35,751 nt of DNA, from IMG/VR virus record IMGVR_UViG_3300046002_002846, positions 1 through 35,751 of that record. The stretch is one strand, 5' to 3'. The translations under genes were made by a program, and so were the position numbers. Each line of letters begins with the position of its first letter. The stretch's first letter is position 1. The DNA is from a virus. This document shows positions 6,910 to 14,655 of this stretch, piece by piece. The notes under the pieces were generated by a model. The model was not told where the DNA came from. It did not search any database and saw nothing but the letters and a program-made list of their open reading frames with translations.

Positions 6910-7062
6910 TCAACTTTCCTGTTTAGAATGTTTGGATTTACGATTGTACAATACTTTGGATTGGACAACCTTAGGTTTGAACGGTGTGTTGTTTTGAAAC
7001 AACATACGATGAGCCCTGTGTTTGGGCTGTTCAACAGTGAAAGAGAAAATTTGCTTTTTCAT
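6910..7062 (-). CDS. Leaderless 50-aa basic protein, ArfA-like motif
   Basis: ATG at 7062 lies exactly 6 bases after the TATACT box and has no upstream room for a ribosome-binding site, so it would be translated from a leaderless mRNA. The 50-residue, very basic product begins MKKQIFSFTVEQPKHR, has a PFKPKVV stretch and the motif YNRKSKH near its end. This resembles the SYxRKxKH segment of the ribosome-rescue factor ArfA and of small phage relatives; the functional link is inference. One base separates its TGA from the next ATG. Confidence 0.65.
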   Translation of the reverse strand: MKKQIFSFTVEQPKHRAHRMLFQNNTPFKPKVVQSKVLYNRKSKHSKQES

Positions 7063-7068
7063 ACCCGT

Positions 7069-7097
7069 AGTATAACATATTCTCTATTTATTGTCAA
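7069..7097 (-). promoter_or_regulatory. Promoter for leaderless transcript
   Basis: Minus-strand TTGACA (7092-7097), 17-base spacer, TATACT (7069-7074), then 6 bases and ATG. The TGA of the DNA methyltransferase gene lies inside the -35. Confidence 0.88.
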
Positions 7098-8098
7098 CTA
7101 GACTTTTTATAAACCACTGTTGTGTCAGAACTTTTGGAATTCATTGCAGTAGTTTGATTGCTTTGTCTTTTGCTACTTATCACATTTAAAATGTCAACCT
7201 TGTCATATCCAAATTCATTGTGATATTTTAAAACATCAATATTCATATCACGATTTTTTACCTTACCTACATTCCAACAACTAGTTCCATTAACAGTTAA
7301 ATGTTCACTACTCAATTTAATTATCTCACGTAAGAATGAATCGGCCCAATCTTGGTAAGTTGGTGTGTTAGATATTGATTGAGTTTGTTCATGTGTATAA
7401 ACTTCTAAATCAAAGTAAGGAGGGCTTGTCAATACTAAATCTACGTTAGGTAAATTGTATTGTTTCATATTACGAGCATCATCACAAATTAATGTAACTT
7501 TATTTTGTATGCCTAAGAAACTAACCATACTCATTAGATTGTTATATGTCGTTGTGTTGGGTTCAAACGCAATATATTGTACACCGTAACTTACTGCACC
7601 TAACATACGTCCTCCCCAACCAGCACACGGGTCAAGAACAATTTCAGGCTTGTACTTAAGACAAGCTAGCTTCATCATCTGTGGACGATACATTGTGTTC
7701 TTTGTCAAACCACAACAAAAGTAAATCCCACGTTTCAATTCACTAAGGTACGGTGTGCTATGTGATTTACGATTCCAGCGCAATATCTTTTCCAAGTTAG
7801 GCGGAGTCCAAAGACTTTTAAAACTATTACCTGTTCTACTTTCAATATCATAAAAGTTAGGACAAAAATATTCACTTAGTTTCATCCCCATACGTGATGT
7901 AGAATTAATGTCATTACCGGTGCTAGTCCATTTACAAAGATTATTCCAGTCTTTATTTAATTCATCATCAGTATACTGAGGATAATAGCTTGTTTGTGAT
8001 AACTCTACAGCCAAACTAAGAACGGCGGCATCAAAATCTGTATCAGACAGATTTCGGGTTGATAAACGTTTGTTTAAAACATCAACTAGTTTTACCAT
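7094..8098 (-). CDS. Site-specific DNA methyltransferase (N6A/N4C type)
   Basis: The 334-residue protein has DPCAGWGG at residues 156-163 (S-adenosylmethionine-binding motif I) and TSPPY at 224-228 (motif IV catalytic loop of amino-methyltransferases), followed by VNGTSCWNVGKVK. This order fits an exocyclic-amino DNA methyltransferase. It overlaps the 8082-8687 gene by 17 bases. The recognition site cannot be read from the sequence. It may protect phage DNA from host or self restriction, and it ends inside the next promoter's -35. Confidence 0.85.
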   Translation of the reverse strand: MVKLVDVLNKRLSTRNLSDTDFDAAVLSLAVELSQTSYYPQYTDDELNKDWNNLCKWTSTGNDINSTSRMGMKLSEYFCPNFYDIESRTGNSFKSLWTPPNLEKILRWNRKSHSTPYLSELKRGIYFCCGLTKNTMYRPQMMKLACLKYKPEIVLDPCAGWGGRMLGAVSYGVQYIAFEPNTTTYNNLMSMVSFLGIQNKVTLICDDARNMKQYNLPNVDLVLTSPPYFDLEVYTHEQTQSISNTPTYQDWADSFLREIIKLSSEHLTVNGTSCWNVGKVKNRDMNIDVLKYHNEFGYDKVDILNVISSKRQSNQTTAMNSKSSDTTVVYKKSS

Positions 8099-8687
8099 TG
8101 AGGTGAGATTCTAACATAATTTGGTGTGGCTTAGAAAGACAATTCGTAGCATATGCTACGTTTTTGTTATAATAATGGACTATCAACTCATCAGAGTCAT
8201 AATTACTATAACCAAAATGAAGTACTTTGCGATTAGTTCCCTTTTCTATTTGGTTACATAATTGTTCTTTTAAATGTTCAAAAATAACTGATATAGGAAA
8301 TTCTACAATATAAATCAAATGAGAGTGATAAAACAAACTACAAACCATATCATAGTCTTTTTTCTTTTCTAATAATTTAAATGTCATGTCATTAAAGTTT
8401 CCACTATGGGTATTCATTTTTTGACCTTCCTTTAAATATCTAGGCTTTACTTCTTTTAGTCGTCCTGTGTTAGTATCTATTCCATCGGCACCATGTTTTT
8501 CTGAAAATGATTGATAACCTAAATAATTTATGGTAATTAACTCACGTAAAGTTGAAGAATTATTATCAGATGCATGATTTAAGAATAGATTCTTGCAAAT
8601 TTTAGATTCAGCATTAAATGCTTTAGTATTACCCAAAAAATATTGGGTTGCAAATTCTAGGCTTTCGGGCTCGTAAGTATAGTTCAT
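8082..8687 (-). CDS. Putative PD-(D/E)XK restriction endonuclease
   Basis: A 201-residue protein directly upstream of, and overlapping, the DNA methyltransferase. Residues 66-82 contain GADGID followed by KEVKP, a plausible D...ExK nuclease centre, then GNFNDMTFKLL and a hydrophobic core (LFYHSHLIYIVEFP). Size, position and motif suggest the restriction partner of the methyltransferase. The alternative is a DNA-binding accessory protein. Low GC matches the methyltransferase but differs from the operon genes upstream, suggesting joint acquisition. Confidence 0.6.
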   Translation of the reverse strand: MNYTYEPESLEFATQYFLGNTKAFNAESKICKNLFLNHASDNNSSTLRELITINYLGYQSFSEKHGADGIDTNTGRLKEVKPRYLKEGQKMNTHSGNFNDMTFKLLEKKKDYDMVCSLFYHSHLIYIVEFPISVIFEHLKEQLCNQIEKGTNRKVLHFGYSNYDSDELIVHYYNKNVAYATNCLSKPHQIMLESHLNGKTS

Positions 8688-8701
8688 ATATAGTTAGATA
8701 G

Positions 8702-9031
8702 TTAGATAGTAAATTCAACCCTAGTGACGTTTTTTGTAGTAAAGCTACGCCATTCTTTTAAGTCATTATCAAACACACGAATACTAGTGGTTGATTCTTT
8801 GCGAGGTTGCTTCCCTTCTGCTAATGGGTTTGTTTCAACTACAGGAAGCAATTCAGGTTTCAATGTACAGTTCATCACCCGTTCAGTTCCATCCTGCTTA
8901 GTGAATGTAACTGTGGTACTTTCATTTATCTTAAGCATACCATTCAACCATTTGGCAAACTTGTTCCATTCTTTGTCACCCCAATCTTTGGTTGGGTTTT
9001 GCGGAGTTGTTAGTATTTCAAGTGTTTCCAT
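8702..9031 (-). CDS. WYL_2/Sm-like SH3-barrel protein
   Basis: 109 residues. The centre, VTFTKQDGTERVMNCTLKPELLPV, and the C-terminal SIRVFDNDLKEWRSF match a small T4-like phage family I recall annotated as WYL_2 / Sm-like SH3 beta-barrel. The role is unknown; nucleic-acid binding is suggested by the fold. It overlaps the upstream gene by 14 bases. Confidence 0.75.
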   Translation of the reverse strand: METLEILTTPQNPTKDWGDKEWNKFAKWLNGMLKINESTTVTFTKQDGTERVMNCTLKPELLPVVETNPLAEGKQPRKESTTSIRVFDNDLKEWRSFTTKNVTRVEFTI

Positions 9032-9545
9032 TTTGTTGTTCTTCCCATGTGGTGAAAAAACTTTTCATTTTCTGTTCTTTGTTCCAGTCTTTAATGTAAT
9101 CATTGTCTTGGTCGCACATTGCCAAGGCTTCTTTCTTGGAAACAACACGATGACTAACAATCTGCTCACCAAGAAATTCTTGGCTGAATTCTTTAGCTTC
9201 ACTCATTGTTACTGTATCTAATGCCCATATAGTCTCACCTCTGGGCACTTCCACCATATATCGTTGACGGAATGTACTTACACATTCAACCAACACCCAC
9301 TCAGTTTCCTCGGATGCTTTCTTGGCAAAACTAAATGTTCCGTCTTTATTATCTTTCCACTGTAACACATCACCAATTTCAAATCCATTTGATTCCATTA
9401 CTTCATCTGGCAATGGTAAAATCAAGTCACCTGTATCTGGATCTTCTTGTAGTGTAGCAACCCAAGAGTTGTCACCTGTCTTGACCCAACCGTGTTCAAG
9501 ATTACTAGATTCAATTTTAGATTCAAGTTTTTGAGATTTTTTCAT
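9018..9545 (-). CDS. AbrB/MazE-like N-terminal domain protein (175 aa)
   Basis: Residues about 38-75 (GDLILPLPDEVMESNGFEIGDV-L then the basic strand) follow the swapped-hairpin pattern of AbrB/MazE DNA-binding domains. The C-terminal half (about 85-165) is a separate alpha/beta region with SHRVVSKKEAL. I recall similar proteins in T4-like phages. Possibly a regulator; no operator is identified. The stop overlaps the following gene. Confidence 0.7.
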   Translation of the reverse strand: MKKSQKLESKIESSNLEHGWVKTGDNSWVATLQEDPDTGDLILPLPDEVMESNGFEIGDVLQWKDNKDGTFSFAKKASEETEWVLVECVSTFRQRYMVEVPRGETIWALDTVTMSEAKEFSQEFLGEQIVSHRVVSKKEALAMCDQDNDYIKDWNKEQKMKSFFTTWEEQQNGNT

Positions 9546-9554
9546 AATATTTCC

Positions 9555-9845
9555 TTAATTAATTAACATACGAGCAAGACCAACACAATCAATAGTTACA
9601 AGTAAAGCATAGTTGGCAATCATGCCAAATGATTTACGACTATACGCACAACAACCAAACATAACACATTGAGCAATAAAAATAGGGTACAAAATGATAA
9701 GAGGCGGAGTCGGTACTGTAAGCGCCATAGTGACCGCACATCCGATACTAAGCATCCAAGCTGTAACTTCAACGACAAAACGAAAAGGGTTTGTTGAATA
9801 GTCATGGTTGATGTACTTGAGTATATTAGGTGCGATTAACTTCAT
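9555..9845 (-). CDS. Three-pass membrane protein of T4-like phages
   Basis: 96 residues with hydrophobic segments at about 28-45, 50-68 and 75-92 and the motif NPFRFVVEVTAWMLSIGCA. I recall a conserved family in T4-like cyanophages with this NP-RF-E...SIGCA pattern and IANY-LLVTIDC ending. Location: inner membrane; role unknown. Its start overlaps the gene upstream by 20 bases. Confidence 0.75.
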   Translation of the reverse strand: MKLIAPNILKYINHDYSTNPFRFVVEVTAWMLSIGCAVTMALTVPTPPLIILYPIFIAQCVMFGCCAYSRKSFGMIANYALLVTIDCVGLARMLIN

Positions 9846-10350
9846 GTTCGTTAATTACTTGCTGCAATATTACTTCAACCATCTTATTCAATGTGATATC
9901 ACGCTTATGTGCTTCCATTGCCAATTGCAACATGGTATCACTGTCTAAATCAATCGGGATTGAAATACGAGTATCAAAAGGGTCACCGTTAAACATAGCT
10001 GTGGCCTTTTCAATAAAATCTTCTGCTAAATCGCAGTCGATCCACTTTACATCATCCCATGCTTGATCAGGATCAATTTTGCGCTGTTCAGCTTCGGAAT
10101 AGTAAACATCTAGGTGATCTGGATTAAGCCAACGATAGGGCTTTGGTTCATCATCGTTCACTCGGTTCATGTTTGGACTAACTTCTATTGAATACACAGT
10201 ATGATTTTCTGTGTCAAAAACTACATAACCATGTGCATAGTCACTGGTATAATCTATACTCCGTGCATTAGGGCCATAACAAGCCCAACAAAACTTACCT
10301 CCATTGGAGATTTGATGTTTAAATATATTGTTTACTGTACTTAGTTTCAT
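9826..10350 (-). CDS. Hypothetical protein with C-terminal RHH-like helix pair
   Basis: The start at 10350 (MKLSTVNN) follows AAAGGAAAAT. The product has 174 residues. The C-terminal 45 residues (ISIPIDLDSDTMLQLAMEAH...TLNKMVEVILQQV) follow the strand-helix-helix pattern of ribbon-helix-helix DNA-binding proteins. The N-terminal part has CWACYGPNARSIDY and an acidic centre; I do not recognise it. It could be an operator-binding regulator. Confidence 0.7.
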   Translation of the reverse strand: MKLSTVNNIFKHQISNGGKFCWACYGPNARSIDYTSDYAHGYVVFDTENHTVYSIEVSPNMNRVNDDEPKPYRWLNPDHLDVYYSEAEQRKIDPDQAWDDVKWIDCDLAEDFIEKATAMFNGDPFDTRISIPIDLDSDTMLQLAMEAHKRDITLNKMVEVILQQVINEHEVNRT

Positions 10351-10351
10351 T

Positions 10352-10546
10352 TTATTTTCCTTTGTAGTGTTCAAGAATAGGTTCAATATCGTTATTATAT
10401 ATCTGTTCCATCGTTTTGTAAAGCATTATGGCATCCTGCTCTGTCATACCACTTGTCCAAGTGGGATCATCTGGTTCTTTACGCAACCCATAATCATGTC
10501 TATAAGTATAGCACATGCTGTTGATGATTTCTGCTTTAGTTTTCAT
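10352..10546 (-). CDS. Conserved small T4-type protein (64 aa)
   Basis: 64 residues with the CYTYRHDYGL...SGMTEQDAIMLYKTMEQIYNNDI pattern that I recall as a short conserved protein in T4-like phages. All-helical, soluble, no known activity. Its ATG overlaps the stop of the gene upstream (ATGA-type junction) and the next gene follows after one base. Confidence 0.75.
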   Translation of the reverse strand: MKTKAEIINSMCYTYRHDYGLRKEPDDPTWTSGMTEQDAIMLYKTMEQIYNNDIEPILEHYKGK

Positions 10547-10779
10547 AAAAATTTCAATCCAAAAAATACTGCATCTTTTCTTTCAGCGAATTTAAAAACG
10601 CTGCGGTATCGGTTTGCTGCGGTTTTAATAACATAACCACTGGTAGATTTCTTTTTACACCACGCAATAGCAAGATTGACTCTATCTACATAATCAAAAT
10701 GCTGTTCATTATGACTGATATTTATTGAAATACAGTAGGGATGTTCCCGTTTATTTTTTCTTCGCTGTGCTGAGTTCAT
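10543..10779 (-). CDS. Conserved small basic T4-type protein (78 aa)
   Basis: Begins MNSAQRRKNKREHPYC and ends KDAVFFGLKFL. The family pattern (basic start, then W-KK, then KDAV-F-LK-) is one I recall from T4-like phage genomes. The very basic N-terminus suggests nucleic-acid contact. Junctions on both sides are 4-base ATGA overlaps. Confidence 0.75.
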   Translation of the reverse strand: MNSAQRRKNKREHPYCISINISHNEQHFDYVDRVNLAIAWCKKKSTSGYVIKTAANRYRSVFKFAERKDAVFFGLKFL

Positions 10780-11075
10780 AGTTTAAGCAGTGCCCACATT
10801 GTAGTTTTTTCCAAATCACTTTCAAATTCTGGATATACAGTTTTTAGTTCATGCTCCTTGATCAATTGATAACCTTTATTTTGTTTTTCTCTGACCAATT
10901 TATCTAAGTCCCATCCGTCACGATCCATTTTAGTTTGCAGTTTCTTACCTCTACGACCCCAGAAAATCAATACATTAGGACAAAAATTTACGGAGAAATC
11001 TGCTAGATAGATAGCACCCCAAACTTTGTCAGATCCATCTTCTTTGTTCCAACCAATAAATTTATAGTCCATCAT
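10776..11075 (-). CDS. WGR-domain-like protein
   Basis: 99 residues. KFIGWNKEDGSDKVWGAIYL followed by VLIFWGRRGKKLQTK matches the WGR domain, named for its Trp-Gly-Arg signature (here FWGRRG, about residue 38), a small module found in PARP-like and bacterial DNA-associated proteins. The C-terminal helix binds nothing recognisable. A DNA- or nucleotide-related role is family inference. Confidence 0.7.
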   Translation of the reverse strand: MMDYKFIGWNKEDGSDKVWGAIYLADFSVNFCPNVLIFWGRRGKKLQTKMDRDGWDLDKLVREKQNKGYQLIKEHELKTVYPEFESDLEKTTMWALLKL

Positions 11076-11380
11076 TCGTCAACTCCGTATTCAATTTGAA
11101 GATCGTACAATGCTCGGCGAACCTTTTCAGACACCGGGCGATACTTAATCGGATGAATGGAATGATAGGACCAATTCATACCGTCCCACATTTTACTAGC
11201 GGTGAGTAATTTATCAACTTCTGATAGAATTTGAAATCTGGGATCAGCCCACATTTTGAGTACATCAGCAGAAACGCTTGGTGTGGGCTTTTTATAAGCA
11301 TATGGACCTTTACTACAGACATGAGCAACATCAAAGCCCGGATAAGTGTCACCGCAAAATTGACAAGTAATCGTGTTCAT
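11072..11380 (-). CDS. Small zinc-ribbon protein (102 aa)
   Basis: N-terminal CQFCG plus a downstream His-Cys (AHVC) form a likely zinc-binding knuckle within the first 25 residues. The rest is helical with a Trp-rich centre (MWDGMNWSYHSIHP). No family recognised. ATGA-type overlaps on both sides place it in the long early operon. Confidence 0.7.
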   Translation of the reverse strand: MNTITCQFCGDTYPGFDVAHVCSKGPYAYKKPTPSVSADVLKMWADPRFQILSEVDKLLTASKMWDGMNWSYHSIHPIKYRPVSEKVRRALYDLQIEYGVDE

Positions 11381-11649
11381 TCTTCCTCTCCGTAAAAATG
11401 TTCTCTAATGGCCACATAACTATCAACACCACACTGGACATAACCATCCCAATGCGTATCCTTCATCATTTCTTTATCTTCTAGTACAGGCAGATATTGT
11501 TCTTCAACCTGCCGCATACATTCTTTAATAATCAGTCCGGTGAACATTTCCAATGCTGGTTCACTAAAGGTATATGTGATGCCCAACTTTTCATCTTTGT
11601 CTCTACGATTGGCCCAGATGACAGCTAACTTTTCAATTCGTTTGTTCAT
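11377..11649 (-). CDS. MNERI-family phage protein, copy 3
   Basis: 90 residues beginning MNKRIEKLAVIWANRR, with the family's central LEMFTGLIIKECMRQVEEQ helix and the end VAIREHFYGEEE, aligning with the proteins at 3046 and 3524. It is longer by an inserted segment (YLPVLEDKEMMKD). Three dispersed copies point to an expanding helical family, perhaps an adaptor or inhibitor; function unknown. Confidence 0.75.
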   Translation of the reverse strand: MNKRIEKLAVIWANRRDKDEKLGITYTFSEPALEMFTGLIIKECMRQVEEQYLPVLEDKEMMKDTHWDGYVQCGVDSYVAIREHFYGEEE

Positions 11650-11876
11650 TCTTCCACCTCAATACTGTTCAGTTCATAGTATTGTACACTGTTAGCATAC
11701 TTTGTTGCTGACTCCAATGTGTAGGCACAGTGTACCATCAATGCCGTTACTTTATCAACAATGGCCTTGGCTTGCATTCGTTCAAACTCAGCATTCGCCT
11801 TGTCGTATGAATCGTAGGCTTTGATCATGTGATAGCCCAAGTCCACAGTTTCACAAATTACCCATACTGTTTTCAT
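11646..11876 (-). CDS. Hypothetical protein (76 aa)
   Basis: 76 residues, MKTVWVICETVDLGYHMIKAY..., with an alternating strand/helix pattern and acidic end (NSIEVEE). Reminiscent of small phage proteins that begin with a W-I-C strand, but I cannot name a family. Coupled to both neighbours by ATGA overlaps. Confidence 0.65.
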   Translation of the reverse strand: MKTVWVICETVDLGYHMIKAYDSYDKANAEFERMQAKAIVDKVTALMVHCAYTLESATKYANSVQYYELNSIEVEE

Positions 11877-12058
11877 TCTATAACCTCAAATGTAATTTTC
11901 ACCCGAGAACCTACTGGCAAATTGTCGCTGAACCAAAAGTATTCTTCTGGCAAACTGTTCTTTGAATGATCAAACAATGCTTCAAGACGATTTAGCATGG
12001 TCAAGTTCTTTGCTGTTTCCGCATCATCAAACAATGTCATTTCAAATTCTGTTTTCAT
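11873..12058 (-). CDS. Hypothetical protein (61 aa)
   Basis: The start at 12058 (MKTEFEMTLFDD) is preferred because TAATG joins it to the stop of the gene upstream; the ATG at 12070 lies inside that gene. The product is a 61-residue acidic protein ending GSRVKITFEVIE. No family recognised. Confidence 0.65.
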   Translation of the reverse strand: MKTEFEMTLFDDAETAKNLTMLNRLEALFDHSKNSLPEEYFWFSDNLPVGSRVKITFEVIE

Positions 12059-12306
12059 TACTTGCTCCATTCTTTAGCAGTGTGGGGGCAAATCTTTTGT
12101 ACCGGACACAAATCGCAGTACCAGTCACTAGTACTGAGAATGCAACCCCAAGGCTTAGGATCTTCCTGGCTCCATGGACGATCAATCGGCATCTCATCAC
12201 AGATTTTTGTACACAACTTTTGTAGCTTACTGTTGGATAAAGCAAGTCGCGGTGTTTGATCTGACTTGAGTTTATCGTATTCTTCTTGCGTGAGAATGTA
12301 TTGCAT
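12058..12306 (-). CDS. Cys-rich hypothetical protein (82 aa)
   Basis: 82 residues with a C-terminal Cys cluster (GCILSTSDWYCDLCPVQKIC, then PH) that could hold zinc or an iron-sulphur cluster; two further cysteines (CTKIC) lie earlier. Starts at the stop of the GIY-YIG gene. Function unknown. Confidence 0.7.
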   Translation of the reverse strand: MQYILTQEEYDKLKSDQTPRLALSNSKLQKLCTKICDEMPIDRPWSQEDPKPWGCILSTSDWYCDLCPVQKICPHTAKEWSK

Positions 12307-12647
12307 TATTCTTTAACTCCAAAAGTGTTCAATGCTGGCTGTAATGTGTTAATCAATTCAGTTTCACGAGCATGTGCAGGACGCTTGCCTCGCACAATTT
12401 CAATCATGCCGAATACAAAACGCTCGGCACCACGCTCACGCAATGCACAAGACAAACCCCAATTCTTCTGCTCAGTCAATGCCCGTTGCATATGTTTCTG
12501 CATACGACGGTTCAAAGTTTTACGCACATTTCCCGCGAAACTCATAGCAGTCAGACCAATATAAGTCTCTTCCGTTACTACATCTTGAATAAAATACAAG
12601 ACTTGATTACGATCAGTTCTGCGTTTGCGGGTGTTTTTCAAGTTCAT
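12306..12647 (-). CDS. GIY-YIG nuclease domain protein, leaderless
   Basis: The start at 12647 (MNLKNTRKRR) lies exactly 6 bases after TATAAT, so the mRNA would be leaderless; the longer frame reads through the promoter. The 113-residue protein has VLYFIQDVVTEETYIGLT (the GIY-YIG core, here YF and YIG), an Arg in LNRRMQKH, and a terminal Glu in RETELI. It matches compact homing-endonuclease or repair-type GIY-YIG domains. It heads the operon running down to the methyltransferase. Confidence 0.8.
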   Translation of the reverse strand: MNLKNTRKRRTDRNQVLYFIQDVVTEETYIGLTAMSFAGNVRKTLNRRMQKHMQRALTEQKNWGLSCALRERGAERFVFGMIEIVRGKRPAHARETELINTLQPALNTFGVKE

Positions 12648-12653
12648 AAGTGT

Positions 12654-12682
12654 ATTATATACCCAACCACATTTAATGTCAA
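12654..12682 (-). promoter_or_regulatory. Promoter for leaderless transcript
   Basis: Minus-strand TTGACA (12677-12682), 17-base spacer, TATAAT (12654-12659), then 6 bases and ATG. The TGA of the TOPRIM gene lies in the -35. Confidence 0.9.
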
Positions 12683-13194
12683 CCATAAGTTTCCAGTAAG
12701 GATGAGACAAAATCCGAGTCACTATCCCCAAGATCATTATCTGTTGTAAAAACACAACAGTCTCCGAACTTGGCTAGCTTGCGGCCTGCATCATCATTGT
12801 CACAAACTGATACAACCCGACGATTCAGACACGATAACCAGTTGCGTAAGTCGCTGTTGGGGTTGTTAGATAGCACGGCCAACGCACTAAATCCACGCTC
12901 AGTGAGTCGGGCCGCATCAAACACCCCCTCACACACAAACACGACTGAGGGGCTTAGATCCAGGCTCTCAACGCCCCAAACCGTGTGCGTGGGCCGGTTT
13001 CTGTATGTGAAATACTTACCTTCTTTGGGGTTATTTTGGGGCTTTTTCTTGCCTAGCGGGCGGTATTGCTGAAACCCAACCAGCTGTCCGCTTAGATTCC
13101 ACAAGTAAAATGTAGCAACACCTTCTGCTTCATCAAGCACGGGCCGGTGAAGTTCCAAGTCTAGGTGACGCGATTTCAGGTGTTCTGTCAGCAT
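12679..13194 (-). CDS. Stand-alone TOPRIM-domain protein, leaderless
   Basis: TOPRIM signature: the catalytic Glu in FVCEG (about 88-90) and the acidic DNDDAG (about 132-137), as in DnaG-type primases and small nucleases. The 171 residues lack the zinc finger and primase catalytic domain, so it resembles the isolated TOPRIM proteins of phages. The ATG at 13194 is 6 bases after TATACT, matching four other leaderless starts; ATG 13200 abuts the -10 and is less likely. Possible roles: primase-like or RNA/DNA end processing. Confidence 0.75.
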   Translation of the reverse strand: MLTEHLKSRHLDLELHRPVLDEAEGVATFYLWNLSGQLVGFQQYRPLGKKKPQNNPKEGKYFTYRNRPTHTVWGVESLDLSPSVVFVCEGVFDAARLTERGFSALAVLSNNPNSDLRNWLSCLNRRVVSVCDNDDAGRKLAKFGDCCVFTTDNDLGDSDSDFVSSLLETYG

Positions 13195-13200
13195 ACCCAT

Positions 13201-13229
13201 AGTATACACCCTAAACCATTTTTTGTCAA
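13201..13229 (-). promoter_or_regulatory. Promoter for leaderless transcript
   Basis: Minus-strand TTGACA (13224-13229), 17-base spacer, TATACT (13201-13206), 6 bases to the ATG at 13194. The stop of the GNAT-like gene lies in the -35. Confidence 0.88.
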
Positions 13230-13696
13230 ATGGTATTTTTGGGAATTTCCTTGGGAGATTCGGTCAGATATTCATAGTTGGTAGTATCTATGTTTTCCCT
13301 GAAAATGATAGCCCCGTTCTTAAGATGGAATCTTCGGGCCATGCTTGTCTTAGGACTTAGTGTCACGAATCTTGTAACGCCAGGATATTGTGCTTGAATT
13401 CCTTTTACTGCTTGAATAAGTAGTTCTCTACCAGACCCCGGCTTATAGCTCCAAATAGTATAAAATGTGGCCGTCGTGGGCTCTTGGGTAGTTTTCTGTA
13501 AATCTTCTATTCCTGCAGGAACAAAGTCATGGAAGCTAACACACACTATTGCTTCTGGTTTTTGTTCTTCATCTGTTAATGCTGCTACCACTCTACCATC
13601 ACTAACTCTAAAGTCAGTTGATATTTCAGGACGAACCGGATCATCTTTTATAAAAGACAATAATGTGTGTGATAGGTCAGTAATAAATTGAAACAT
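13226..13696 (-). CDS. GNAT-like acetyltransferase-fold protein
   Basis: 156 residues. The segment FYTIWSYKPGSGRELLIQAVKGI followed by RFVTLSPKTSMARRFHLKNGA fits the acetyl-CoA-binding loop and C-terminal half of a GNAT fold, as in a phage family I recall with the same RFVTLSP...HL-NGA ending. Substrate unknown. No clear Shine-Dalgarno sequence is seen at 13696, and it diverges from the plus-strand gene at 13753. Confidence 0.7.
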   Translation of the reverse strand: MFQFITDLSHTLLSFIKDDPVRPEISTDFRVSDGRVVAALTDEEQKPEAIVCVSFHDFVPAGIEDLQKTTQEPTTATFYTIWSYKPGSGRELLIQAVKGIQAQYPGVTRFVTLSPKTSMARRFHLKNGAIIFRENIDTTNYEYLTESPKEIPKNTI

Positions 13697-13738
13697 GACA
13701 TTGCTATTTAGTATTTTTTAAATATACTAATATTAATG

Positions 13739-13747
13739 TAATAAATA
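13739..13747 (+). promoter_or_regulatory. Late-type promoter TAATAAATA
   Basis: T4 late-type box (family consensus TATAAATA) ending 5 bases before the ATG at 13753; no ribosome-binding site in between. Confidence 0.6.
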
Positions 13748-13752
13748 GATGC

Positions 13753-14655
13753 ATGGAATGGAATGTTGGATTACAAAACTACAAAAAATGTTCACTTGAA
13801 CTACATGAAAACTGTAACCATTTTACCACTGAGTTATTAGATGTAGATTTTGAACGAGGTAGAGATATTGCTGATATATTTTATGATCATTTGGCAAACA
13901 GACAAACAAAATATGTTGAGGTACTGTACAGTGGTGGATTGGATAGTGAATTAGTTCTAATGTCGTGTTTGCGTAAAAATATCCCTGTTAAAGCTATTAC
14001 ATTATTAATAAGAATTAACGGAATGATTATTAATACACATGATCTATATTATGCAGAGAAATTCTGCAGGGAACAAGATGTACCTCACACCATTCTAGAA
14101 CTAGATGCTGTAGAATTTTTTCAAAGTGGAAAATTTTATGATTATTTAACACCGTATTATATATCAGAACCGCATATTGCAACACACATGTGGTTAATAG
14201 AACAATGTAGTCACTTTCCTATTATAGGAGGAGATTGGCCTTGGGTTCAAACTAACAAGGTTGATAAGATACTTTCACCCTTTAAACTAGAGTTTTCTAG
14301 TTATGAAAGATTTATGCAAGATAAAGGTATATATGGAATTGGTAATATGATAAGTCATAGCTTAGAATCCAGTTATAAAATAATGGAACTACATATACAA
14401 CACCACGAAGGTTTTACTGGTAATGAAAATCTTGCCCAACTTAAACAAAGAATGTTCAGTAAACTTGAACCCATGATAGAGCCGAGGATAAAAAGTTTTG
14501 GTTGGGAAAACAATAAACAACAAAATTTTCATCTACACCTCTTTAGATTAGAACTATTTAAAAAAGTAAGGCTAACTACGCATCGTATAAAATGGGGCGC
14601 TACCATAGCTGAATTATTAGGTACTACAATAAAAGAAAATGATACATTTAAATGA
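13753..14655 (+). CDS. Asparagine-synthetase-like PP-loop enzyme
   Basis: VLYSGGLDSELVL (about residues 58-70) is the SGGxDS pyrophosphate loop of N-type ATP pyrophosphatases. The surrounding fold and 300-residue length resemble the synthetase half of asparagine synthetase without the N-terminal glutaminase domain, a form I recall from marine T4-like phages. It would activate a carboxylate by adenylation; substrate unknown. ATG follows a late-type box by 5 bases. It overlaps the next gene by 4 bases (ATGA). Very AT-rich, unlike the flanking minus-strand genes. Confidence 0.75.
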   Translation: MEWNVGLQNYKKCSLELHENCNHFTTELLDVDFERGRDIADIFYDHLANRQTKYVEVLYSGGLDSELVLMSCLRKNIPVKAITLLIRINGMIINTHDLYYAEKFCREQDVPHTILELDAVEFFQSGKFYDYLTPYYISEPHIATHMWLIEQCSHFPIIGGDWPWVQTNKVDKILSPFKLEFSSYERFMQDKGIYGIGNMISHSLESSYKIMELHIQHHEGFTGNENLAQLKQRMFSKLEPMIEPRIKSFGWENNKQQNFHLHLFRLELFKKVRLTTHRIKWGATIAELLGTTIKENDTFK

